A stretch of DNA of 64,000 nucleotides from NCBI RefSeq assembly GCF_030272615.1, contig NC_081409.1, positions 910,801,330-910,865,329 of the forward strand, given 5' to 3'. Below the pieces are notes generated by a model. The model searched no databases. It was not told the DNA's origin and saw only the letters and a program-made list of their open reading frames with translations. A program made the position numbers and the translations under genes. Shown here piece by piece: positions 54,241 through 64,000 of this stretch (the first letter of the stretch is position 1; each line of letters starts with the position of its first letter). The stretch is from Cryptomeria japonica (taxonomy: Eukaryota > Streptophyta > Pinopsida > Cupressales > Cupressaceae).

Positions 54241-56444
54241 ACTTCAATATGGAGAGGAGTATTATGTGGATGACTCAATGAGATATTATCGTGCTCAGAA
54301 AAACTGAGATTATGAGGCCCTGTCATATTAGAGACCATGGCTTGGAATTTGTCAGCATCCAAATCTTGAGGTACATTCGTTGCTAATAGTACTTGTTCCA
54401 ATATGTCTTTGTGTTTTGGCGAAAGTTTCCACAACTCTAGTATAGATATTTGAGTAGGAGTTTTGTGCAGTTGGCTGACTAGATCATATTGAATTTTGGG
54501 TACGGTGTTTGTTGTCGACGTATGTCCATTTAAGACATATTTTTGAGCTCCAGTTGTTACGTTGACCGATTCATGATCACGTTCATCTCAGATTGTGATG
54601 GCATTGACTTGATTGTCCTCAGCTGATATATGATTGATGGTGTTATTGCAGATGTGATTGATACGAGCTCCATGTGTATCGTTCGAGGTTCAAGCTCCAT
54701 CCTTGTTGTAGTTTGGAAGAGGATTCTTAAAGGCTCCATGGTCACCATTTGTCTTGAGACCATCCACCGTTAAATCACCTCTATCAATCATGTCCTGAAC
54801 AATGTTTTTTAGTCTCATGCAATCATTTGTTTGATGACCTTTGTTGTGATGAAAATCACAAAAGTGTGAGTCATTCCACCAAGGTGGTTTGATTTGTGGT
54901 TCATAGTTGTTGATTGTTGGTAAAGAGATAATTTTGTTTGCCAGAAGTTCTCTGAATGCTGACTCCAATGATTGTCCCAGTGGTGTGTAGACACGTTTTT
55001 GAAAAATGTTGGTGTTACCTCACGAATTGTTATTAGGTCCTCGATTTGTGTGATTGTTTTGAGCATTGTTGGTGTTGTTTGTGTTGAGAGGATGTTGATT
55101 AGTATTTGGTGCATAAGCGTTAGTGCCTTGGTTAGAACCCTTTGGATTCTTTGTAGCTTGGGGATTTCCTAATAAAGCCAATACTGGTTGTTTGGATTTA
55201 GCCTCATTAGCTTTAGTACCTCCCTCATTACCAGTGTTCTTGTTTCTAGTCTAGAATCTGGATTTGTCTAAGTTGTTATTGTTTTGATTGTTGTAATTGG
55301 ACGAACTTGTTCCTTCTTTGAAGAACTTCAATGTTCCTTTCTTGACACATGCCTCTTCTACTTGGATGCCATTTTCAATCAATTTGGTGAAAGATGGTAT
55401 ACATTGGAGCTTGAGTATGTAACTCATCTCACTATTCATGTTGTCGATGAAAATCTCCATCTTTTCCTTTTCGGGAACATCACGAGGATATCTTGAAACC
55501 ATACGTCACCAATGTTGGAGGAATACCATGAATGTCTCATTGTTTTTCTGCTTGGTATTACAGACATCTAGCATAGTGATAGCATGTTGAATGTTACAGG
55601 AATATTGAGTTATGAATTTGTTAACTAATTCATCAAATGATCTAACAGGTGGCGTGATTTTGGATAGCCATTCCATTGTTTACCCTCCCAAGCTTCTTGG
55701 GAATAACCTCATCAAATAGGTATCATCATGAGTGAATTCAAGACTCATTGTACAAAATTCTTGAACATGATCATGGGGATCGCTCTTGCCATCATATTTG
55801 TCAAATTTGGGAATGTTTGAATTTGGAGGAAAAGGCACCATGTTTAGTCGTCTATCAAAAGGATAAGGACAGATTTCATTTAATGAATATCGTATTGTTG
55901 TCCCTTGTTGCATGTCTTGCATTTTTCTTTGTAACATTTGCATTTGTTGAGTAAGGGCAATCAAAGGTGCATTATTTTGTCGAGGGAAGAGTTCTTCCCT
56001 TGCATTAGTTCTAGGTTGAAATGGTGTATGGAACGACATGTTTTGATCGGGGATGTGTTGTTTAGGGATGTTTTGTCCTGGTGTATTTTGTTCAGGCATG
56101 TTTTGTTCAGGGATATCTTGCTCAGGGTCACGTGCTTCGCGTTGTCGTTCTTGATATTCGTAATGTTGAGATTTTGTTCTAAACATGTCAGTGTCAAAGT
56201 CTTCAGGAAGTTTAACCCCTTTTCTTGTGAGCATGAGTAGGTATTTTTCTTTGTCATTTTCCATGAGTCTTTCCACAAGTTTTTGAAATGAAGCACTTTC
56301 TTGACATTCTTGAAGAAGTTCTTTAGAAATTTCAGCATCCTCTAGATTCAGATGCTCGAAAGGATTTGATAATCTCTTATTCATGCTAGATTCTGATTGC
56401 ATTTCGCTTTGTTTGTTTTGTTGAGAGCGAGTAACAACAGGCAT
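54241..56444 (-). pseudogene. gag: Gyp-C gag
   Basis: A single frame from ATG at 56444 (MPVVTRSQQNKQ) through several stops (55680, 55251, about 55022, 54690, about 54597, 54222). Order: charged N-terminus; a degenerate QNMPEQNTPGQNIPKQHIPD pentapeptide-like repeat at about 56110-56040; the Gag core IPKFDKYDGKSDPHDHVQEF...LMRLFPRSL, NETFMVFLQHWRRM, MEIFIDNMNSEMSYIL; an Asn-rich linker (NTNQHPLNTNNTNNAQNN); and a knuckle-like CDFHHNKGHQTNDC at 54819-54860. The absence of frameshifts with many stops indicates decay by base substitution. Confidence 0.88.
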
Positions 56445-57298
56445 CTAGTAGAAGCTTTCTGTGACAAAAGGAATGAACTCTTCTTCAATTTTTTGTTCAG
56501 GGGTTTGTGGTTCAAATTGGGGGATGTTGTAAGTGATGCACTCGTTGGGAAAAAATGGTGGATTGATCTTTCCTCCATGATTTATTTGTTGACTGAATGT
56601 GGATTTTTGACAGAATGCTCTAGTCTTCAAAGGTTCCTTGTCAAATTTTTTTGATTTGTTCTAAATATATAATCATACATGACGAAGGAATGTTCGATGA
56701 GATACGAAGAGTTGACAATTGATGTATAAAAATTTATTTCTTTTGGCAAGTTTCGAAGAACTTGTTTGTTGTTTCTTCAACTTAATGTTATGATAAATAT
56801 TCTTTCTTCTCGGAATATGAGGATTAGCCATGCACAAGCAATCAATGGTTTCCTTTTAGTTGTTTTGGATTCAGTTTATCTTGTTTTGGGAACTTAAGCT
56901 TTACTTTATCAAGTGAAGTTTTAGATGCCCCCTCATGACAAAGTGTGTCAAACGATGTGGAATACAAGCTTTCCCAATATGGAAACTTAGTTTGACGACG
57001 TGGAGTTTTTAGAACAAGTGTGTTTTGGGATGAAAATCCGTTTGATTGAAGGACCTATTTGATATTTGCGATGAGGTTTCTTGATTTTGATAGGATAGAT
57101 ATGCTTATCATGCGACCAGTTTTAGATTTTGGATAACTTTTGTTTGATGAGAAACTTACTTTGGAAATAACTTTTGATACCCTATTTTTGGTATTCTGAT
57201 TTGATGAAGCTTAGGCTGATGAAAGGAGGTTTCCAAAAATGTTTTCAAAATTTTTCAATTTGACCCCTGTTTTGTCCCCTATTTTTCTGGTTTCTGTC

Positions 57299-57673
57299 AT
57301 GCGCTAAAACAAAGACGCGATGTGCTATAGAAAGTTCCCAATGTGTTAATGAAAAGACCCTACGCGCTATGTTGCCCCCTTCTACGCGCTAACTGATTTA
57401 TACTGTTTAACTTTGTTTCAGTTTATACTCAGAAGGTCATGCGCTAATATGGGCCTTCTACGCACTAACAGTTAAACTTTATGCGCTAAAGGTTGACTTC
57501 AATGCGCTAAGCTGGTGCTTCCACGTGCTACACTATTTTCAGAACGTGCTAACTATTACTGTTGATTTTAGATTTTTGATGCAGCGTCACTGTTAAGACT
57601 TGATGCGCTAAAGAGAATGTTTAATGCGCTAAGAGATGGTTCCTATGCACTAAGAAGTTGCTCTTATGCGCTA
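57299..57673. repeat. Cluster of ATGCGCTA-type motifs, leader cluster 1
   Basis: About 14 copies of YGCRCTA/YGTGCTA (mostly ATGCGCTA) with irregular spacing of about 15-45 bp. Confidence 0.8.
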
Positions 57674-59200
57674 AAAGTACCCTGAAAATATTGACTTGGT
57701 TGTTTTCTGCAATTTTGGAAGTTTTTTTTGAGTTTTCAGTATTGATAGATGATTTTTTGAGATAACAAATGAAAGCACGACACCAAAGAGACAACCATTT
57801 TTGCTTAATCTAAACAATAAGTGTATGTTCTACGAGTATGTGTTCAAATCCCCAATGTTTTTAATAGGTTTCAGATACAAAGAATACACTTCAAAAAGAC
57901 TCTTTATTCAAAGGTCATAAGCAATATCATAGCCCACTAGTCTCGATACTCCGTCAACTCAAACAGTCGTATCACCCTGTAGGGGGTGCCCATTTTTTTG
58001 CCTTTTGCTAGAAATTAACTCAAAGTGAATTGCTTCACAATTGAGTAGTTATCTTGGGAGATATATGGTGAGTGATCTTGGGGGTGGATTCTTCCCCACC
58101 CCTGCACTATGATATTGCAAATGTCTGGTTACTGACTCAGCTCAAAGTTTCTATAATATGATTTGTAATCAAGCTTCCCATTCGGTCTTCAGTGATAAAC
58201 TCCCTCGGGAGGCTTCCCAACCTTTAGAACAAAGGCTTTCGAATCTCAAGGATACTAGGGGAAGGCTAATCGCAGAGCAAAACCATTGAAGGGACTTTCG
58301 TCAACCTCCACTTTTGATTATAGTGGGTTGGAACTCTTGGCAACAAAGTTGTTCCCCACTTAGGTCGTTCCCTTCACACCAGCCATAAATGGCTTTAAGA
58401 TTTTTTCAACCCCTCGGGAAGGCAGACCTACTAAAGGATTTAAATGTTGTATGACTGAAAGTGTAAGAGTAGTATGGCTTTTTGATCACCCAATTAAGGG
58501 GAGAGCATATACCTTCTACTTTCAAGACAAGGCAAACAAGGTTCTTTTTACCTTTCAAGTCAATGATTTTCTAAGATCTATATGGAGATGTTGCTCCACA
58601 AAACATGGTGTTTGTTTCAACCTTTCATGACAATGATTTTCTGATCTATTTGAAAATAAAGGGTCAACAAATTAAATCCGACGTTTCGTCAACAAAATAA
58701 ATCAATTGTTGGTCAACAAAATAAATCGATCCAAAGGGGAAGATCTTCCCTCTTTGGTTGCAAATGACCTTTGGACTTTGTGTGATTGTTTACTTTGCTA
58801 AAACCTAAAATGGATCCTTTTATACACCAAAGGATAGTGAAATTCTTTTTAAGCCCTGTGATTTTGCAAAAATTAAAATTTGTGTTGTTCTTTTTAGAGC
58901 CCAAATTGAGAATTTTTTTCCTAGAAAAGCAAGAAAAGGTTGTTGTTGTGGTTCGTTTTAAAGCCCAAACAAAAGTGAGTTCAATTTTAACAAGAATCAA
59001 AAGAAGTTTATATCTTAACTAACTTGACTAAGTTAGTAAAAACATAAACTAATTAATGATCCTACAATTAAGCTCCTATCTGCAAGAAATTTGTTAGAAC
59101 CCTACAAAATAACAAGCAAAATTGTTAGACAATCTGTGGACTTCAACAAGCCTAATTTTTTACATTTGGTTACAGTTTTTAGTTTTTGTCTCTATCTATG

Positions 59201-59475
59201 ATGCGCTGCAGAAAGGACTGCACATGCTACGATATAATTCGGATGCACTATCGAATAGTCCTGACGCACTAAACTGTGTTTCAGATGCGCTACTTTGTTT
59301 TCAGGATGCGCCGCTCTATTTTTCTCCTGCACTGAGACCTACAGGAAATATTAGTGGGAATGATGCGCTAAGATAAAGACTTCACATGCTATAGAATAGA
59401 CGTGACGTGCTAAATAGTGAGCGCGATGCACTAGAATGTTAACTGGATGCACTAAGGGATGTTCTCCACGTGCTG
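59201..59475. repeat. Cluster of ATGCGCTA-type motifs, leader cluster 2
   Basis: About 12 copies, often extended to GATGCGCTA. In one frame they encode recurrent Asp-Ala-Leu, producing a spurious 84-codon ORF at 59122-59376. Confidence 0.8.
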
Positions 59476-59538
59476 ATTCATATTTCCCTCATACCTGCAA
59501 AAGTGATTTTTTTAAAAACTGATTTGATTAATGGGGTA

Positions 59539-59558
59539 GAGCCCCACGGTGGGCGCCA
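59539..59558 (-). promoter_or_regulatory. Gyp-C primer-binding site, tRNA-Lys
   Basis: The + strand 20-mer (gagccccacggt...ggcgcca) equals the 3' end of plant tRNA-Lys(CTT) with CCA, as I recall it. It is 4 nt from the 5' LTR edge at 59563. Confidence 0.9.
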
Positions 59559-59562
59559 AAAA

Positions 59563-60804
59563 TGTGCGCAGGAAAAATGGGTCTATGAAACTCAAAATGT
59601 GAAAAAGTGGTCTCAAAGAGGCTTGCTCACACACCCATGGGACCTCTTGGTGCAAGTTATGGAGTCATGAAGAATGACTCAACTTCCCAAGGTTGGTTCC
59701 ATGGTTCTCTATCTCACAAGGTCCCTCAAGCTAATGCCTTTGCTCTCAGATCACTGAGCAAAGTGACTTAGGGATGGCTAATGCAAGAACAAGGGATGCT
59801 TTAGATTGATTTAATTATGGAAATGCATCCTAAGCTATGCAAGATTCTACAAATACAACAAACTAGATTATAAGATGACAAGATTAGTAGAAACACTATC
59901 CTAACATGATATACTAGTTGATGTTCTAAGATAATGATAAATAAAATACTCTAAAAATGCTTATTTAGACTATTTCCTAATACAAAAGAGGCTAAATGTG
60001 TTGATAAAATTGAGCATAAATGAGATACATAAGACCAGTTGAGAGGAGAGGTAGGAAGCATTAAATGCTTGAGAAGACCTCATGGTTACCCTAGGGGGTA
60101 AGGGTTAAGGTTAGGTTAAGATTATCCATTGGATAAAGCTTTTACCCAAAGGATAAACTCTTGTGCAAGGGTTAAAGGGATAACCATGGTCAAAGCAATG
60201 AATACTTGATGAGACCCTTGGGTTAGATGTGGGTTGAGTTTAGAGAAAGTCTCTAATCATGCTGGAGGGTTGAGTTAACCATTAATGGTTTGGAAGACTT
60301 TCAAAGTTAAGTTGTTGAAGCCTTTAATGGTTTTCAAAGACTTTGAGGGTTTGAGAAGTGACTTCCCCTTGCTTAGGGATGTGACAATATTTAGGAGATG
60401 GGTTAGGCTAATTTAGAAGTGATTAGAAGAGTCTAGAAGGGGGTTTAGGAGGCAAGTGGAAGATGTAGGATTTTGCAAGTGGATGAGGAATAAAAGGATT
60501 TAATTAAAATAAAATATTTTATTTCAATTTAGTTGTAATTTGGGAATTTGAATAAATTAGATTTATTCAATTTGGGGTAAACTATTAATTAAATATAAAT
60601 TTAATTAAAAGTAGAGAGAAGGGGTTTAATTGAATAAAATAATTTATTCAATTAAATGACATAAGTGAATTTAACTAAGTAAATTGAATAATTTACTTAA
60701 TAAAATAGAAGAATGTAGGTAATTTAATTAAATTAGATTTAACTAAATAGAGGAATGAACATAAAATATTCATTTAGGAATATGGTCATTTTTATACATC
60801 TACA
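59563..60804 (-). repeat. Gyp-C 5' LTR, lacking the TATA region
   Basis: 1242 bp. It matches the 3' LTR throughout except for a clean 162-bp gap at 60028/60029, corresponding to 43087-43248 of the 3' LTR. The missing block contains the TATA box. Confidence 0.93.
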
Positions 60805-60809
60805 ACAGT
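60805..60809. repeat. Target-site duplication of Gyp-C, right copy
   Basis: acagt following the LTR end ...catctaca; identical to 42616-42620. Confidence 0.93.
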
Positions 60810-61486
60810 ATTCAACCCCAAGAACACCACAACAAAATATTGTCATAGAAAAAAAAAACCGGACTGCCATGGAGATGATGAAAACTATGTTGAATGAAGC
60901 AAACATACAAGATATGTACTGGAAGGAAGCAATTCATATTGTTGTATATACATTAAACCGGGTTTAGCTAAGAACGAATAGCAAAATGACACCTTATGAA
61001 CTGTGGTATGACTGAAAGCCATCAATTAAATATTTCAAAGTTTTTGGAAGTAAATGCTTCATCAAGAGAGATGAAGATGGTATACGTGGTTTTGACTCTA
61101 GGAGTGATGAAGGTATTTTCTTGGGTTACTCTACTCACAAAAAGGCCTATAAATTCTACAATAAAAGACTAGGAAGAGTCATTGAAAGTGTGCATGTAAG
61201 ATTTGATGAAGATCCGCATAAAGGCAAACAAGCAGAAGTAAACCGGTATAATGATTCAGGCGATGAAGATGAATTTCAGTCAGAAAGTGAACTGGGAGAA
61301 GCACCCAACAAGACCCCTAACAAATATGTGTACAAAAATCACTTGGAAGAGAAAATTATAGGAAATAAAAGTGACGGTGTACAGACAAGAAGAAGACTTT
61401 CCCAGAACAATGAAAAAGTGAATTTCTGCCTCATGACTGAAATGGAACCTAAGACATTCAATGAGGCTAGCAAAAGTGACAAATAG
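60810..61486 (+). pseudogene. Cop-F integrase, C-terminal part
   Basis: Resumes the core frame with YSTPRTPQQNIVIEKKNRTA (catalytic Glu at IEKK), then MLNEANIQDMYWKEAIHIVVYTLNRV, FKVFGSKCFIKR, GYSTHKKAYKFYNKRLGRV and VHVRFDEDP, which are the GKGN-type C-terminal blocks of Copia integrase. An acidic linker (DSGDEDEFQSESELGEAP) leads to RT. Stops at about 60965 and 61484; the ATG at 60755 lies in the Gyp-C LTR and is irrelevant. Confidence 0.9.
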
Positions 61487-62149
61487 ATGGATGCTATGGA
61501 AGAAGAGCTGCAGCAAATTGGAAAGAACATGACTTGGGAATTAGTTCCTAGACTAGCAGATAAAAATATCATTGGTACTAAATGGGTCTACCAGAACAAG
61601 ATGAATGAAGAAGGTAAGATTATTAGGCATAAAGAAAGGTTAGTGTGCAAAGGGTTTTCTCAAGTAGAAGGAATTGATTTTGAAGAAACATTTGCACCAG
61701 TTGCAAGACTTGAGGCTATTAGAATGTTCTTAGCATTCTCTGCCTTCAAAAGATACAAGGTATATCAAATGGATGTCAAGTCTTCTTTCTTGAATGGCAA
61801 TTTGGAAGAAGAAGTCTACATAGAACAACCAAAAGGTTTTTTGTTACATGATGATGAAAATTTTGTATGTCGATTGAAGAAAGAATTGTATGGTTTAAAG
61901 AAATCTCCAAGAGGATGGTATTCAAGGTTGGATAAGTATCTTAAGGAGCAAGGTTTCAAAAAGGGAAGTGCATATAGTAGTTTATACATCAAAGAAGATG
62001 GAAATCACTTGATTATTGTTGTTGTATATGTGGATGATATAATATTTGGAGGCAACAAGGATATCTTGTGTAAAGAGTTTGTTGTTCAAATGCAATCAAA
62101 GTTTGATATGTCAATACTTGGAGAGTTATCATATTTTCTTGGTTTGTAA
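61487..62149 (+). pseudogene. Cop-F reverse transcriptase
   Basis: 221 codons without internal stop: [102 protein letters not shown] (catalytic YVDD intact), [13 protein letters not shown]. The stop at 62147 falls in a conserved block, and the frame continues beyond (CAA to TAA type change). It copies element RNA into cDNA. Confidence 0.94.
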
Positions 62150-62980
62150 ATTTCACAACAAGATAAAGGAATATTTATCTCTTAAACCAAATATGTCAGA
62201 GATATGTTGAAGAAGTTTCAAATGGAAGACAACAAACCGGTAAGTACCCCCATGGTGATCGGATGCAAGTTGAGCAAGGTTGATGAGTCACCAGAAGTGG
62301 ATCAGACCCTGCATAGATCCATGATTGGTAGTCTATTATACCTTACTGCCTCAAGATCAGATATAGTGCAGGGAGTATGCATGGTGGCAAGATTTCAACT
62401 TGCACCTAAACAGTCACATGAGAATGCACTTAGAAGAATCTTCACGTACCTACAAGGAACACTTAATTATGGCTTATGGTATCCAAAGCAAGGAGATTTC
62501 ACTTTACAGGCCTACACTAATGTTGATTGGGCAGGCTGCATTGATGACCAGAAAAGAACAAGCGATGGCACATTCTTTTTAGGTGACCGGTTAGTTTCAT
62601 GGCACAACAAGAAGCAGGATTCAGTCTCCTTATCTACTATTGAGGAAAAATATATTGCTACTACTACATGTCCTTAGGTGTTATGGATGAACAAGACCCT
62701 CAAGGACATTCCAATAGAAATATCTGACCCTATTTCAATCTGATGTGATAACTCAAGTGCAATCAACATTTCAAAGAATCCAGTTATGCACTCAAGGACA
62801 AAGCACATTGCTATCAAATACCATTTTCTTAGAGAGAAGGTTGTAGAGAAAGAAGTGAAGGTAGAATATGTTCCTACAAGTGAACAAGTTGTTGATATCT
62901 TCACAGAACCTCTACCGTTAAACACATTTGAATATCTAAAACACAAAACAAGAGTTCTATCACTAGCTTTATGCACTTAA
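62150..62980 (+). pseudogene. Cop-F RT end and RNase H
   Basis: In frame through stops at 62147, 62183, 62675 and 62741: TKYVRDMLKKFQMED, KLSKVDESPEVDQTLHRSMI, GSLLYLTASRSDIV, then RNase H AYTNVDWAGCIDDQKRTSDG (first Asp of ADADWAG is Asn), SLSTIEEKYIATTTC, CDNSSAINISKNPVMHSRTKHIAIKYHF (≤20-residue landmarks CDNSSAINISKNP and RTKHIAIKYHFLRE), and EQVVDIFTEPL. The natural end is the TAA at 62978. Confidence 0.9.
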
Positions 62981-63326
62981 ATGTGTATGGAGATCTGTGG
63001 TTCAAAGGGAGTTCATAGCCATACATTTTTTACTCTTAGACCATATGTTGGACAAAGGGGGAGATCATATGTTTGTATGGTAGTACTGGCTGGTTTGAAG
63101 CTTTGGGAAGTTGTCTATTCAATTTGTCTATCTATAAAAGTCACAATTAAACTGTCGGGAGACAGGGTAGAGTGGTCTGGCCTACCGAAAATTATTGTTT
63201 GAGCCCTTTGTCATTGTTGTCAAAGGGGGAGAAAGAATGTTGTTGGAGATAGTGCATATTGTGAGTACAGGTTGTGGAGGTTAGCTCGATAATATGTGTT
63301 TTGACATCAATGCAAAAGGGGGAGAT
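62981..63326 (+). promoter_or_regulatory. Cop-F 3' untranslated region and PPT
   Basis: PPT aaaagggggaga at 63314-63325 immediately before the LTR start TGTTCGCATT. A second PPT-like tract (caaagggggagaaag) lies at about 63220-63235, followed by tgttgttgg. Repeated PPT-like tracts are common in this Copia group. Confidence 0.75.
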
Positions 63327-64000
63327 TGTTCGCATTGTATTGTCATTGATGTTAATCGGTAAGTATGTTAACCAGTATGCAAGATATTGTTACCGAAATT
63401 GCAGGTTGTTGGGATGTTGATGTCAACCAGTATGGGATATCAACTGATAAGTATGTCAACCGATAAGAAAGAAAACCTGATAAGTAAGTGTGGTTTGAGA
63501 TGGCATGTTCTAACCGACAAAACAGAGTAGTGCATGATATGAAGGTTAACCAGTTAGAGTATACCAGTAGCATGTTTGGTTGGTAATTGAGTTTGAACTA
63601 ACACAATCAAGTGAGTTCAATGTTGGTAGAGGTGTCACGTGGACTCCAGGTGTCAAACATGCAATGGTAGGTGAATGGTGCGTCGGTGAGGTAGTTTCTG
63701 ACTAGGTCAATATTAAATGTCGACTGTGAAAAACATGAATCAATTGCAGAGGATTGCGACTCAAAGCATATTGAAGGGAAAAGATTTTAGTCTTTGACAT
63801 TATGATCAAAGCAAGATATTTGATCGTCTTGTTGATCTGGAGAAGGAAACTGCTAGATCATTTATTGTGATTGACAAAATCAAGACTAATGAACAGAGTC
63901 CAGTTTGCTAAATATAGTAAACGTTTATAGGTAGAATAAAAAGAGGATTGATCTTTTTGTTGAACTATTGCAGGTTGTCAATTCAAAAAGATAAGATCTG
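63327..64000 (+). repeat. Cop-F 3' LTR, running off the window
   Basis: Starts TGTTCGCATT. From 63832 it matches the 5' LTR at 38238 onward with scattered substitutions. The left about 505 bp contain loose repeats of aaccggtaagtatgt / aaccagtatg. Confidence 0.85.

Larger units (their letters stand above)
56445..59538 (-). other. Gyp-C 5' leader (about 3.1 kb)
   Basis: No ORF on the minus strand has retroelement features; + strand ORFs here are chance or arise from the ATGCGCTA repeats. Two motif clusters lie at 57299-57673 and 59201-59475. 57900-58450 contains several cctcggga(gg/ag)gctt and ccccacccctgcac phrases without clear meaning. Confidence 0.6.
42621..60804 (-). mobile_element. Gyp-C: complete 18.2-kb Tat-like Ty3/Gypsy element
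   Basis: Bounded by acagt duplications inside the Cop-F integrase. In minus-strand order: 5' LTR (1242 bp), tRNA-Lys PBS, 3.1-kb leader, gag, protease, G-patch-like segment, RT, RNase H, second RNase H, integrase, 3' region with an antisense PMD ORF, PPT, 3' LTR (1404 bp). The dual RNase H and the 3' extra ORF place it in the Tat lineage. By eye the LTRs have about 35-40 mismatches over 1242 aligned positions (about 3%), plus one 162-bp deletion in the 5' LTR. Stops and frameshifts in the coding region show it is dead. Confidence 0.95.
38231..64000 (+). mobile_element. Cop-F: SIRE/Maximus-like Ty1/Copia element split by Gyp-C
   Basis: Order on the + strand: truncated 5' LTR, initiator tRNA-Met PBS, gag, acidic/coiled-coil region, CCHC knuckles, protease, integrase (interrupted 42621-60804 by Gyp-C), RT, RNase H, PPT, 3' LTR running off the window. 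Without Gyp-C about 7.6 kb lies in the window. RT motifs ([36 protein letters not shown]) are those of the SIRE/Maximus group. Multiple stops and one tandem duplication make it inactive. Confidence 0.9.

Noticed and set aside
59122-59376. 84-codon ORF with repeated Asp-Ala-Leu
   Set aside because: The residue pattern comes from the GATGCGCTA DNA motif, which also occurs out of frame and in the opposite orientation.
59539-59558. Sequence identical to the 3' end of a tRNA-Lys gene
   Set aside because: Only the last 20 nt including CCA match, no cloverleaf lies upstream, and the position 4 nt from an LTR marks it as a primer-binding site.
60755-60800. ATG at 60755 as the start of an integrase ORF
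   Set aside because: It lies inside the Gyp-C LTR; the real frame continues from 42620 across the insertion.

Overview
The window is repeat DNA from a large, AT-rich plant nuclear genome. I find no host gene, rRNA, tRNA, CRISPR array or bacterial-type gene. The plant assignment rests on Ty3/Gypsy Tat-like polyproteins with a second (archaeal-type) RNase H, on a SIRE/Maximus-like Ty1/Copia element, on primer-binding sites matching plant tRNA-Lys, tRNA-Trp and initiator tRNA-Met, and on plant mobile domain (PMD) reading frames. The density of old, nested, stop-riddled LTR elements suggests a conifer or other gymnosperm, but that is inference. For reference I name the elements Gyp-A, -B, -C, -D, -G and Cop-E, -F.

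Layout. 1-3692 is the 3' noncoding end of Gyp-A (+), packed with tandem arrays. Its 3' LTR starts at 3693 and is split by Gyp-B (-, 4698-12570, TSD ataat); it resumes at 12576 and ends near 12967. Gyp-B has two complete LTRs, a tRNA-Trp type PBS and one long gag-protease frame, but no reverse transcriptase or integrase. 12968-15744 holds LTR scraps and a gutted Copia element. 15745-26390 is Gyp-D (-): its 3' LTR, an antisense PMD frame split in two, a long unidentified ORF (20305-23627) lying between the PMD halves, and an integrase fragment. 26400-36327 is a very old Gypsy element, Gyp-G (-), whose protease, RT, RNase H and integrase pieces are separated by Copia LTR-like DNA, a solo-like LTR and a 1.09-kb element with 22-bp terminal inverted repeats. 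36328-38230 is the 3' part of Cop-E (-). 38231-64000 is Cop-F (+), a SIRE-like Copia element whose integrase is split by an 18,184-bp Gypsy element, Gyp-C (-, 42621-60804, TSD acagt).

How the parts relate. Gyp-A and Gyp-C are the same family (similar LTR length, PPT, hairpin and 3' region). Gyp-B and Gyp-D look like a second family, so Gyp-D-type elements could have supplied RT and integrase to the gag-only Gyp-B. Each of the four Gypsy 3' ends has a hairpin abutting the PPT: 36 bp in A and C, 44 bp in B and D, with different stem sequences. Gyp-C carries an antisense PMD frame and an ATGCGCTA-motif cluster that its relative Gyp-A lacks. Most premature stops are one C-to-T or G-to-A change away from Gln, Arg or Trp codons, as expected for long-methylated, silenced elements. 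Relative order from nesting: Gyp-G, Gyp-A and Cop-F are older than what sits in them; Gyp-B and Gyp-C are younger.
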